DNA from: an uncultured Pelagibacteraceae bacterium
Lineage (GTDB): Bacteria; Pseudomonadota; Alphaproteobacteria; Pelagibacterales; Pelagibacteraceae
Reading direction: 5' to 3'
NCBI GenBank assembly: GCA_902592965.1
Contig: CACJGL010000006.1
Location: 1-59,189 of the forward strand
Length of the DNA: 59,189 bases
Below are positions 50,234 to 59,030 of this stretch, one piece after another. A model generated the notes under the pieces. The model was not told the origin of the DNA and did not search any database. It saw only the letters and a program-made list of their open reading frames with translations. Numbering within the stretch: position 1 is the first letter of the stretch; each line of letters starts with the position of its first letter. Position numbers and translations under genes: made by a program.

Positions 50234-50971
50234 ATGACACCCAAAGATAAAGTAAATCACATTAAAAACTGGATTTCAGATTATGTGAATTCTATGCCAA
50301 AAAAAGCTCAATCTTTAGTGATTGGTATTTCTGGTGGAATAGATTCTTCTGTCTCAAGCACATTAAGTGCAATGACTGGTTTAAAAACAATTGTTTTATC
50401 GATGCCTATTAAACAAAAATCTGCACAACATGATCTAAGTTTGGCACATCAAGAATGGTTAAAGAAGAATTTTAGCAATGTAGAGGGACACACATTAGAA
50501 TTAGATAGTTTATTCAAATCATTTGAAGGAACACTAAACAATTTTGGTAGTGAGCACGGGATGGCAAACTCAAGAGCAAGATTAAGAATGACAACGCTTT
50601 ATCAAGTGGCTGCAGCAAATAATGGGATAGTTGTTGGAACAGGAAATAAAGTAGAAGATTTTGGAGTTGGTTTTTATACAAAATATGGTGATGGTGGAGT
50701 AGATATTTCTCCAATAGCAGATTGTAATAAAACTGAGGTATGGGAACTTGGTAAAGAACTTGGAATTTTAAAAGAGATTATTGATGCTCCTCCTACAGAT
50801 GGTTTATGGGATGATGGTCGTACTGATGAGGGACAGCTTGGTTTGTCATATAAAGAATTAGAAGAAGCAATGGATAATGAAAATTCTGTAAATAGAGATA
50901 AATATAATTCAATTCGAAGTGCAAATTTGCATAAAATGGAACCTATTCCAGTATGCAAAATTCCTAATTAA
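50234..50971 (+). CDS. nadE: NAD synthetase (ammonia-dependent type)
   Basis: 245 residues. The ATP-pyrophosphatase loop VIGISGGIDSSVSS lies near residue 28; GTGNKVEDFGVGFYTKYGDG near residue 136 and DISPIADCNKTEVW follow. There is no N-terminal glutaminase domain, so it should use ammonia. It converts deamido-NAD to NAD. TATATT at 50222-50227 is only 6 nt before the ATG and there is no Shine-Dalgarno. Confidence 0.93.
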   Translation: MTPKDKVNHIKNWISDYVNSMPKKAQSLVIGISGGIDSSVSSTLSAMTGLKTIVLSMPIKQKSAQHDLSLAHQEWLKKNFSNVEGHTLELDSLFKSFEGTLNNFGSEHGMANSRARLRMTTLYQVAAANNGIVVGTGNKVEDFGVGFYTKYGDGGVDISPIADCNKTEVWELGKELGILKEIIDAPPTDGLWDDGRTDEGQLGLSYKELEEAMDNENSVNRDKYNSIRSANLHKMEPIPVCKIPN

Positions 50972-51016
50972 TCAAATAGATTCACAAATCAACAATTTAA
51001 GTATATTCCTAGTTGT

Positions 51017-52378
51017 ATGGCTAAAGATATATTTTTAACTAATAGTCTAGGTGGTAAGAAAGAAAAATTTACACCCAAAAATGAAAAATCCATAGGCATG
51101 TATGTTTGTGGTCCTACTGTTTATGATGATCCACATATTGGTAATGCAAGACCATTAGTTGTTTTTGATATTCTGTATAAAATTTTAAAAAATAGATATG
51201 GATCAAAATCTGTAAAATATATCAGAAATATAACAGACATAGATGACAAAATAATCAAAGCATCTAATGATCAAAATATTTCTATAAACGAGTTAACTTC
51301 AAAAATTACTGAAAATTTTCATAAGGATTGTAATTACTTAAAATGTGAAACACCAAACAGCGAACCAAAGGCAACAGAAAATATAAAACAAATGATTGAA
51401 ATGATCACAGAACTAGAGAAAAAAGGGTTTGCATATTCAAAGGATAAGCATGTTTATTTTGAAGTTAAAAAATTTAGTGATTATGGAAAACTATCTAATA
51501 AAAAGCTAGATGAATTAATAGCTGGTTCACGAGTAGAGGTTTCAGAAATAAAAAAAAATCCTGAAGATTTTGTATTATGGAAACCATCAACAGATAAAGA
51601 GCCTTCTTGGGAATCTCCTTGGGGCAAAGGTAGGCCAGGTTGGCACTTAGAATGTTCGGTTATGTCTAAAAGATATTTGGGTGAAGAATTTGATATTCAT
51701 GGGGGTGGTAGAGACTTGATTTTTCCTCATCATGAAAACGAGATTGCGCAATCAAGATGTGCAAATGAAACAAATTCGTTTGCAAATTATTGGGTCCATA
51801 ATGGATTTATAACTCTTTCAAATGAAAAAATGGCAAAATCCCAAGGAAACATATTAAAAATAAAAGATTTTAAAAAAAAATATAATGGCCAAGTTTTAAG
51901 ATTAGCATTAATTAGTGCTCACTATAGACAAGGATTAGATTGGAATGAAAAACTAATATCAGAATGTGAAAAGACTTTAAGCAAATGGTATTCAGCCTAT
52001 TCTGATGTTAATAAAAATACAATATTACCAGATGAATTATTAAATCCTTTATACGACGATTTAAACACTCCTGGATATATTGCTAATTTACATTCTTTAT
52101 ATAGCAAAGCTTCAGCTGGAACGAACAAGGATAAAGCAACTTTTGTAAAAGCTTGCAATTTTATAGGTCTATTAACTGATACTTTAGAAGAGTGGCTACA
52201 AACAAAAAAAAATACAATTTTTCTTTCAGAGGATGAAATTAATTCAAAAATAGTTGAGAGAAATAAAGCAAGAGATGAAAAAAATTATGAATTAGCTGAC
52301 AAAATAAGGAAAGATCTTTTAGACAAGGGTATTTTAATTGAAGATAAAGATGGTACAACCACCTGGAAATTAAAATGA
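51017..52378 (+). CDS. cysS: Cysteinyl-tRNA synthetase
   Basis: 453 residues, normal CysS length. The zinc Cys31 precedes HIGN at 41-44 (HIGH motif); WHLECSVMS near residue 208 and GGGRDLIFPHHENEIAQS near residue 232 supply further zinc ligands; KMAKSQGN is the KMSKS motif. The C-terminal NKARDEKNYELADKIRKDL is typical. TATATT at 51002-51007 with TTCACA 15 bp upstream lies 9 nt before the ATG. The stop overlaps the cimA ATG. Confidence 0.96.
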   Translation: MAKDIFLTNSLGGKKEKFTPKNEKSIGMYVCGPTVYDDPHIGNARPLVVFDILYKILKNRYGSKSVKYIRNITDIDDKIIKASNDQNISINELTSKITENFHKDCNYLKCETPNSEPKATENIKQMIEMITELEKKGFAYSKDKHVYFEVKKFSDYGKLSNKKLDELIAGSRVEVSEIKKNPEDFVLWKPSTDKEPSWESPWGKGRPGWHLECSVMSKRYLGEEFDIHGGGRDLIFPHHENEIAQSRCANETNSFANYWVHNGFITLSNEKMAKSQGNILKIKDFKKKYNGQVLRLALISAHYRQGLDWNEKLISECEKTLSKWYSAYSDVNKNTILPDELLNPLYDDLNTPGYIANLHSLYSKASAGTNKDKATFVKACNFIGLLTDTLEEWLQTKKNTIFLSEDEINSKIVERNKARDEKNYELADKIRKDLLDKGILIEDKDGTTTWKLK

Positions 52379-53976
52379 GTAAAGAAAAAATCTATATATT
52401 TGATACTACACTTAGGGATGGGGCACAAACTCAAGGAGTAGATTTTTCATTAAATGAAAAAGAAAAAATTTCTAAATCTTTGGATAATTTGGGAGTTGAT
52501 TATATAGAAGGTGGTTGGCCAGGAGCAAATCCAACAGATACAGAATTTTTCAATAAGGATCTAAACTTTAAAAACGCTAATCTTACTGCTTTTGGCATGA
52601 CTAAAAAATCAGAGCATAGTGCAAAAAACGACCCTATGTTGTCATCTCTGATTAATTCAAAGAGTTCATCCGTTTGTTTATTTGGTAAAAGTTGGGATTT
52701 TCATGTTGATGTCGCCTTGGGTATTTCAAATGATCAAAATTTAGAAAATATAAGAGAGAGCGCAAAGCATATAGTTAATTCAGGTAAAGAATTTATGTTT
52801 GATGCTGAACATTTTTTTGATGGTTATAAATCAAATCCTGAATATGCAATATCATGTTTAAAAGCTGCATATGACAACGGTGCAAGATGGATTGTTTTAT
52901 GTGATACTAATGGAGGGACATTACCTCACGAAATTTCTAAAATCGTTGAAGAGGTATCAAAACATATACCTGGTAAAAATCTTGGAATTCATGCTCACAA
53001 CGATACTGAAAATGCAGTTGCTAATAGTTTAGTAGCTGTCCAAGCAGGAGTTAGGCAGGTTCAGGGTACAATTAATGGATTAGGAGAAAGATGTGGTAAT
53101 GCAAATTTAATGTCTTTGATCCCAACTTTTTTTTTAAAAAAAGATTTTTCAGATAAATATGAAATTAATATTAAACCTGAAAACATTAAAAATTTAACTC
53201 AATGTTCAAGATTATTAGATGAAATATTGAATAGAAAACCAAATAAACATTTACCTTATGTTGGGGCTTCTGCGTTTTCACACAAAGGTGGAATGCATGT
53301 ATCTGCTGTACAAAAAGATCCAAAAACTTATGAACATATTAATCCTGATGAAGTAGGTAATGCTAGAAATATTGTTGTTTCTGATCAATCAGGACAATCA
53401 AATATAATGTCTAGATTAAATGCAATTGGCATTAATATTGAAAAAGACGATCCAAAGATTAAAAAACTTCTCCATGAAGTGAAAGATAGAGAGTTCATAG
53501 GATATAGTTACGATGGTGCTGATGCATCTTTTGAACTTTTAGCTAGAAGATTGATGGGGGAAATACCAAGATATATTTCAATTAACGAATATGATGTTTC
53601 TGTTAAGAAAGATTCTACCGGAGAAGTAATATCATTTGCAAAAGCTAAACTTGAGGTAGATGGTCATCAAATATTATGTGAAGGGGAAGGTAACGGACCA
53701 GTTAATGCTTTAGATAATGCAATTAGAAAAAATGTAAACAAACTTGAAAAATATTCAGAATATTTAAAAGATTTAAAGCTAGTTGATTATAAAGTTAGAA
53801 TATTAAATACAGGAACCGGCGCTGTTACTAGAGTTTCTATAGAAAGCGCAGATTCGAAACATGGTAATTGGTTTACTATAGGAGTTTCTCCAAATATTAT
53901 TGATGCATCTTTTAAAGCTTTGGTTGACAGTTTGGATTATAAGCTTTTCAAGGATAATGCTCCTGCAAGTACTTGA
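52375..53976 (+). CDS. cimA: (R)-Citramalate synthase
   Basis: 533 residues. The LeuA-like TIM barrel has IFDTTLRDGAQTQGVDFS at the N-terminus, IEGGWPGANPTD near residue 40, LGIHAHNDTENAVANS near residue 199 and NGLGERCGNANL near residue 234; a C-terminal regulatory LeuA-type domain begins near residue 400. GAQTQGV (rather than GEQSPG) and the length favour citramalate synthase, condensing pyruvate and acetyl-CoA for isoleucine synthesis by the threonine-independent route. It is coupled to cysS and trmJ by short overlaps. Confidence 0.9.
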   Translation: MSKEKIYIFDTTLRDGAQTQGVDFSLNEKEKISKSLDNLGVDYIEGGWPGANPTDTEFFNKDLNFKNANLTAFGMTKKSEHSAKNDPMLSSLINSKSSSVCLFGKSWDFHVDVALGISNDQNLENIRESAKHIVNSGKEFMFDAEHFFDGYKSNPEYAISCLKAAYDNGARWIVLCDTNGGTLPHEISKIVEEVSKHIPGKNLGIHAHNDTENAVANSLVAVQAGVRQVQGTINGLGERCGNANLMSLIPTFFLKKDFSDKYEINIKPENIKNLTQCSRLLDEILNRKPNKHLPYVGASAFSHKGGMHVSAVQKDPKTYEHINPDEVGNARNIVVSDQSGQSNIMSRLNAIGINIEKDDPKIKKLLHEVKDREFIGYSYDGADASFELLARRLMGEIPRYISINEYDVSVKKDSTGEVISFAKAKLEVDGHQILCEGEGNGPVNALDNAIRKNVNKLEKYSEYLKDLKLVDYKVRILNTGTGAVTRVSIESADSKHGNWFTIGVSPNIIDASFKALVDSLDYKLFKDNAPAST

Positions 53977-54695
53977 TGTCATTAAGAAATATAACTTTCA
54001 TTTTACACAAACCTCAGTTATCAGAAAATATAGGAGCCTGCGCTAGAGCTTTAAAAAACTTTAATTTTAACAATCTATCAATTGTTAATCCAAAACCCTC
54101 CTTTCCAAATGATAAAATTATTGCAACATCTGTAGGTGCAAAGGATGTCATTAAAAAAGCAAAAGTATATGAAAATTTAGAACCATCATTAAGTAATTTG
54201 GATATATTAGTTGCAACATCTGCAAGGTTTAGAAATAAAAATATTAAACATATATCAATAACCGATCTTAATAAAATTAATTACAAAAAAAAGGTTGGTT
54301 TTCTTTTTGGATCAGAAGCATCTGGATTATCAAATAATGAGGTTAGTTATGCTGATTATACTTTACAAATTCCAAGTAATAAGAATTTTAGATCTTTAAA
54401 TTTGTCTCATAGTCTAATTATAGTAGCTCAAATAGTAAGCGGCCTAATTTCAAATAAAAAGTTTACTTTTGAAAAGTCAAAAAAAATTAAAAGTGCAAAT
54501 AAGAATGACATTCAAAAAATGTTGAATTTATGCATTAATAATTTAGAGAATAAGAATTTTTTTCATCCACCTGAAAAAAAACCGATCATGATGGAAAATT
54601 TAAGAAGTATATTCTATAAACTCAATCTTTCTGAAAAAGAAACTCGTATTTTATCGAGTGTATTTGCCGGTTTAAGTAAGGAAAAGGTTGATTGA
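53976..54695 (+). CDS. trmJ: SPOUT RNA 2'-O-methyltransferase, TrmJ-like
   Basis: 239 residues from the ATG at 53976, which overlaps the cimA TGA; the TTG one codon earlier is less likely. ITFILHKPQLSENIGACARA at the N-terminus, GFLFGSEASGLSNNEVSYAD near residue 108 and LNLSHSLIIVAQ near residue 147 are the three SPOUT/TrmH-type motifs. It probably methylates position 32 of tRNAs; an rRNA target is possible. Its stop lies within the rpsD promoter. Confidence 0.9.
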   Translation: MSLRNITFILHKPQLSENIGACARALKNFNFNNLSIVNPKPSFPNDKIIATSVGAKDVIKKAKVYENLEPSLSNLDILVATSARFRNKNIKHISITDLNKINYKKKVGFLFGSEASGLSNNEVSYADYTLQIPSNKNFRSLNLSHSLIIVAQIVSGLISNKKFTFEKSKKIKSANKNDIQKMLNLCINNLENKNFFHPPEKKPIMMENLRSIFYKLNLSEKETRILSSVFAGLSKEKVD

Positions 54696-54719
54696 CAAAA
54701 CATAACTTAGGCTTATAAG
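54692..54719 (+). promoter_or_regulatory. Strong sigma70-type promoter of rpsD
   Basis: A perfect TTGACA (54692-54697) and TATAAG (54714-54719) are separated by 16 bp. The -35 overlaps the trmJ stop. Expected transcription start is about 54725-54728, only 3-6 nt before the rpsD ATG at 54731, so the transcript would be nearly leaderless. No Shine-Dalgarno is present. Confidence 0.7.
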
Positions 54720-54730
54720 ACCTCATACCA

Positions 54731-55348
54731 ATGACAAAAAGATTAAACTCTAAACATAAAGTAGATAGAAGATTAAAAGTGAACTTGTGGGGGAGACCAA
54801 AAAGTCCCTTTAATACAAGAGCTTATCCTCCAGGACAACATGGACAAACAAAAGCTGGAAAACCTTCAGACTATGGAATTCAACTTCAGGCAAAACAAAA
54901 GTTAAAGTCTTATTATGGCAACATGAATGAAAGACAGTTTAGAAATGTTTATAAGAAAGCGATCATGAAAAAAGGTGATACTGCTGAAAACTTAATCGGA
55001 TTGTTAGAGAGAAGATTAGATGCTGTAATTTATAGATCAAAGTTATCAAACACTATCTTTTCATCAAGACAGCTTATTAATCATGGTCATGTTAAAGTGA
55101 ATGGAAAAAAAGTTAATATAGCAAGTTACCAGGTCAAAGAAGAAGATACGATTGAAATTAGAGATAAATCTAAACAACTTGCTTTAATTGATATTGCGCT
55201 TGCTAACAAAGAAAGAGAAGTCCCAGAATATCTACAGTTAGATGAAAAGAATAAAAAAGTTAAATTTGTAAGAGTTCCAGCTTTCGAAGAAGTTCCTTAC
55301 CCGGTTGTGATGGAGCCAAACTTAGTAATTGAATATTACTCTAGATAA
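54731..55348 (+). CDS. rpsD: 30S ribosomal protein S4
   Basis: 205 residues, full length, alphaproteobacterial type without N-terminal zinc cysteines. [20 protein letters not shown] and [10 protein letters not shown] near the N-terminus, then the S4 RNA-binding domain with [13 protein letters not shown] near residue 96 and [19 protein letters not shown] near residue 112. It is an early assembly protein of the 30S subunit. It stands alone behind its own promoter and ends at the base before the convergent grxD gene. Confidence 0.97.
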   Translation: MTKRLNSKHKVDRRLKVNLWGRPKSPFNTRAYPPGQHGQTKAGKPSDYGIQLQAKQKLKSYYGNMNERQFRNVYKKAIMKKGDTAENLIGLLERRLDAVIYRSKLSNTIFSSRQLINHGHVKVNGKKVNIASYQVKEEDTIEIRDKSKQLALIDIALANKEREVPEYLQLDEKNKKVKFVRVPAFEEVPYPVVMEPNLVIEYYSR

Positions 55349-55687
55349 TTAATTCTTAGCTTTAAAATTTATTCCTTTAGACTCAAAAAGTTTAGCAAGT
55401 TCTCCACTCTCATACATTTCTTTCACGATATCGCATCCACCAATAAACTCATTTTTAACATATAATTGAGGAATGGTTGGCCAGTCACTAAATACTTTTA
55501 TACCTTCTCTTAGCTTTTGATCTGCTAAAACATTTACACCTTTAAAATTTACTTCAAGAACTTTTAAAATGTTTGATGTAGCCATTGAAAATCCACACTG
55601 AGGTGCATCAGGTGTGCCTTTCATAAAAAGACATACATCGTTATTTTCAATTTCACTTTTTATTAAATCATTTGTTTCTTGTTCCAT
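55349..55687 (-). CDS. grxD: Monothiol glutaredoxin (CGFS type)
   Basis: 112 residues. The active site APQCGFSM lies near residue 28, WPTIPQLYVKNEFIGGCDI near residue 69 (cis-Pro and glutathione-binding). CGFS glutaredoxins bind a 2Fe-2S cluster with glutathione and hand it on, often together with BolA. The bolA gene is directly upstream with no gap, matching that partnership. Confidence 0.96.
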   Translation of the reverse strand: MEQETNDLIKSEIENNDVCLFMKGTPDAPQCGFSMATSNILKVLEVNFKGVNVLADQKLREGIKVFSDWPTIPQLYVKNEFIGGCDIVKEMYESGELAKLFESKGINFKAKN

Positions 55688-55918
55688 TTAAATTTCCTTT
55701 GTTTTAATTGCTAAAGCGTGAAGCTCATTTCCCATTTTACCTTTTAAAGAATTATATACCATTTTGTGTTGTTCTATTTTACTTTTACCTGAAAATTCAG
55801 ATGATGTCACTGTAGCAGAATAGTGATTTCCATCACCCGCTAAATCTTGAATTTCAACTTTTGCGTCAGGTAAACCCTCCTTAATTAAACTCTCAATTTC
55901 TTTTAAATCCATTGCCAT
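55688..55918 (-). CDS. BolA family protein
   Basis: 76 residues, class II KH-like fold: EIESLIKEGLPDAKVEIQDL and the conserved DGNHYSATVTS near residue 29, with QHKMVYNSLKGKMG near residue 50. It is of the short IbaG/BolA2 type that forms Fe-S complexes with CGFS glutaredoxins. It lies between purL (one-base overlap) and grxD on one transcript. Confidence 0.93.
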   Translation of the reverse strand: MAMDLKEIESLIKEGLPDAKVEIQDLAGDGNHYSATVTSSEFSGKSKIEQHKMVYNSLKGKMGNELHALAIKTKEI

Positions 55919-58110
55919 TAGCTATCCATGTACTTCTTTAACCAATATTTATGTGCATCTGCCAATTCTTCAATAGGTAAATTTATATCATTTTTATATT
56001 CTATGGATTGTTCATTAACTGTGCCTAATTCGTCAAAATGTACTGAATATTTGTCTAATATCTCGTTTACTATCTTCAAACTTGCTTTAGGTATTTCGAT
56101 AATATATCGAGCCTGATCTTCACCAAAGAAATATTCATATTTATTTGTTAAACCTTTAAGTGAATTAATTGTTATTCCCTTTTTTCCTTTAATACACATT
56201 TTTGATACTGCTGTTAAAATTCCACCTAATGATACATCGTGGCAACTCACAATAAGATTTTTTCTAGATAAATCTAATACAGTCTCACCAATGTTTTTTT
56301 CATTAAATAAATTAACAGTTGGTGGAGGACCCTTTTTTTCATTTAAAAGCTCTCTTGCAAAAATACTTTGATCTAAATGCCCATCAGTTTTACCAATTAC
56401 ATAAACTAAGTTTCCTTCAGTTTTAAAATCCATAGTAAGCATTTGTTGATAGTCAGAAATTAGTCCAACACCTCCAATTGTCGGCGTAGGCTTGATACCT
56501 TTGTCTTTTGTTTCGTTATAAAATGATACATTCCCAGATACGACTGGAAAATCTAGATACTTGCTTGCTTCTGTAATTCCTTCAACACATTCTACAAATT
56601 CACCCATATTTTTTTCTTTTTCTGGGTTTCCGAAGTTTAGACAATTCGTAATAGCAATAGGTTTGGCTCCCACCGAAATAAGATTTCTATAGGCCTCACA
56701 AACTATTTGTTTTCCTCCAGTTAATGGATGCGAGAAACAATATAATGCTGACGAGTCAACTGATGCTGCTATCGCTTTATTAGTCCCATGGACTCTTACA
56801 ACACCAGCATCACCTCCTGGTTTTTGAATTGTGTCACCCATTACTGTATGGTCGTATTGATCCCATATCCACTTTTTATCTGAAATATTTGAATTACTTA
56901 AAATCTTCTTCAAGCAATCTGATAATTTTAGAGATTTAAATTCGTCTTTATCAAATTTTAATTTTTGAGGTAATTTAGTTTTTTTCCAAGGACGATCATA
57001 GATTGGAGCATTTTCAGCAAGAAGATCAATCGGTATTTCAGCAACTTTTTTATTGTCAAATATTAATTCTATTTTTTTTGAATTAGTTGTTTTACCTATA
57101 ACTGCAAAATCTAGGTTCCATTTATCAAATATTTTCTTCGCATGTTTTTCTTTTCCTTTTTCAAGAACAATAAGCATTCTCTCTTGACTTTCAGACAACA
57201 TAATTTCGTATGGTGTCATTTTTTCTTCCCTGCAAGGAACCTCACTAAGATTTAATTCAATTCCAAGATTTCCTTTTGATGCCATTTCAACACTAGAAGA
57301 AGTTAATCCTGCTGCACCCATATCTTGAATAGCAATAATTGAATTATCAGCCATTAATTCTAAGCATGCTTCAAGTAATAGTTTTTCAGTAAATGGATCT
57401 CCAACTTGAACTGTTGGTTTTTTTTCCTCAATTTTATCATCGAAAGTTGCTGAAGCCATACTGGCACCATGAATTCCATCTCTTCCAGTTTTTGAACCTA
57501 CATATATTACTGGTTTATCTAAACCAGCAGCTTTTGAGTAAAAAATTTTATTTTTATTTACTAAACCTATAGTCATGGCATTTACCAATATATTTCCATT
57601 GTAAGACTCATCAAAAGTTGTTTGACCAGCAATTGTTGGAACTCCAATACAATTTCCATATCCACCTATCCCTTTAACAACTCCTCTTAATAAGTTTCTT
57701 GTTTTTTTATGTTGTGGTGAACCAAAATGAATTGAATTTAGATTAGCTATTGGTCTTGCTCCCATTGTAAATACATCCCGCATGATCCCACCAACTCCAG
57801 TTGCCGCACCTTGATAAGGTTCAATAAACGAAGGGTGATTGTGGCTTTCAATCTTAAATACTATTGCATCATCATCTCCAATATCAATAACACCAGCATT
57901 TTCTCCAGGTCCTTGAATGACCTGTTTTCCTTTGGTGTGCATTTTTTTTAAATGTTTTCTAGAAGACTTATAGGAGCAATGTTCGTTCCACATTGCAGAA
58001 AATATTGCAAGCTCAGTTAAATTAGGTGTTCTCTTCAGAAGTTCACATATTTTAGAAAACTCTTCTTTTTTTAATCCGTGATCTATTGCAACTGCTTCAG
58101 TAACTTCCAT
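55918..58110 (-). CDS. purL: Phosphoribosylformylglycinamidine synthase, large subunit
   Basis: 730 residues, the small PurL form that works with separate PurS and PurQ. AIFSAMWNEHCSYKSSRKHL near residue 38, QGPGENAGVIDIGDDDAIVF near residue 65, KIESHNHPSF and GVGGIMRD near residue 106 are ATP and FGAR binding signatures. It converts FGAR to FGAM with ammonia passed from PurQ. Its start overlaps the purQ stop by one base. Confidence 0.96.
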   Translation of the reverse strand: MEVTEAVAIDHGLKKEEFSKICELLKRTPNLTELAIFSAMWNEHCSYKSSRKHLKKMHTKGKQVIQGPGENAGVIDIGDDDAIVFKIESHNHPSFIEPYQGAATGVGGIMRDVFTMGARPIANLNSIHFGSPQHKKTRNLLRGVVKGIGGYGNCIGVPTIAGQTTFDESYNGNILVNAMTIGLVNKNKIFYSKAAGLDKPVIYVGSKTGRDGIHGASMASATFDDKIEEKKPTVQVGDPFTEKLLLEACLELMADNSIIAIQDMGAAGLTSSSVEMASKGNLGIELNLSEVPCREEKMTPYEIMLSESQERMLIVLEKGKEKHAKKIFDKWNLDFAVIGKTTNSKKIELIFDNKKVAEIPIDLLAENAPIYDRPWKKTKLPQKLKFDKDEFKSLKLSDCLKKILSNSNISDKKWIWDQYDHTVMGDTIQKPGGDAGVVRVHGTNKAIAASVDSSALYCFSHPLTGGKQIVCEAYRNLISVGAKPIAITNCLNFGNPEKEKNMGEFVECVEGITEASKYLDFPVVSGNVSFYNETKDKGIKPTPTIGGVGLISDYQQMLTMDFKTEGNLVYVIGKTDGHLDQSIFARELLNEKKGPPPTVNLFNEKNIGETVLDLSRKNLIVSCHDVSLGGILTAVSKMCIKGKKGITINSLKGLTNKYEYFFGEDQARYIIEIPKASLKIVNEILDKYSVHFDELGTVNEQSIEYKNDINLPIEELADAHKYWLKKYMDS

Positions 58111-58793
58111 TATTTAAAATTATCTAAAATATTTTTGAAAAATAATGAACCATCTTCACCAGATAAATATTTATCTATCATTCTTTCAGGGTGAGGCATC
58201 ATTCCCAATACATTTTTATTTTTATTAAATATTCCAGCTATATTTTTAATTGCTCCATTTGGATTAGTTATTTCATTTTCTGTACCATCTTCTCCACAAT
58301 ACGTTACAGCTATTTGATTATTATCTTCCAATGATTTTAATTCATCATCACTACAAAAGTAATTTCCTTCATTATGGGCAATATGAAGTTCTAAAACATC
58401 CTTTTTCAAATATTTAAAATATTTATTTTGTTTATCTTTAACTTTTACATAAACATTGCTGCATATAAAATTTAGAAATTTATTTTGTTGTAAAATTCCA
58501 TTTAGTAGGCCAGTTTCAGTTAAGATTTGAAATCCATTACAAATACCTAATACTAGACCTCCAGAATTAGCAAAATCAATCACTGATTTTATAATTTTTG
58601 ATTTAGAAGCAATGCTTCCACATCTTAAGTAATCACCGTAAGAAAAACCACCTGGCAATACTATTAAATCTGATTTTGGAATAGATTGATCATTGTGCCA
58701 AACCATCTGATTTTTAAAACCAAATTTTTTAAGAGCTACATCCATGTCTCTATCACAATTTGATCCTGGAAAAATAATGACCGATGATCTCAT
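58110..58793 (-). CDS. purQ: Phosphoribosylformylglycinamidine synthase, glutaminase subunit
   Basis: 227 residues of the class I glutamine amidotransferase fold: IIFPGSNCDRDMD at the N-terminus, LPGGFSYGDYLRCGSIA near residue 46, the nucleophile Cys in VLGICNGFQIL near residue 84, and the catalytic His and Glu in MMPHPERMID near residue 199. It supplies ammonia to PurL. It lies 3 bp after purS. Confidence 0.96.
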   Translation of the reverse strand: MRSSVIIFPGSNCDRDMDVALKKFGFKNQMVWHNDQSIPKSDLIVLPGGFSYGDYLRCGSIASKSKIIKSVIDFANSGGLVLGICNGFQILTETGLLNGILQQNKFLNFICSNVYVKVKDKQNKYFKYLKKDVLELHIAHNEGNYFCSDDELKSLEDNNQIAVTYCGEDGTENEITNPNGAIKNIAGIFNKNKNVLGMMPHPERMIDKYLSGEDGSLFFKNILDNFK

Positions 58794-58796
58794 TTA

Positions 58797-59030
58797 TTAA
58801 ACTATTTTGTAATCCTCAATAACAAGATTGGCTAATAGTTTTTTACACATATCATCTACTAAAGACTTTGCTTTTTTTTCATCTTTCTCTTTAACTTCAA
58901 TTTCAAAATATTTACCTTGTCTTACATCTTCTACATTTCCAAAGTTCATTCCATTAAGTGTTTGTTGAATAGCCTTTCCTTGAGGATCTAAAACTCCATT
59001 TTTAAGAGTTACAATTACTTTAATTTTCAT
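58797..59030 (-). CDS. purS: Phosphoribosylformylglycinamidine synthase subunit PurS
   Basis: 77 residues of alpha-beta fold: IKVIVTLKNGVLDPQGKAI and the LNGMNFGNVEDVRQGKYFEI segment are PurS signatures. It bridges PurL and PurQ. Its ATG overlaps the purC stop (TAATG). Confidence 0.95.
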   Translation of the reverse strand: MKIKVIVTLKNGVLDPQGKAIQQTLNGMNFGNVEDVRQGKYFEIEVKEKDEKKAKSLVDDMCKKLLANLVIEDYKIV

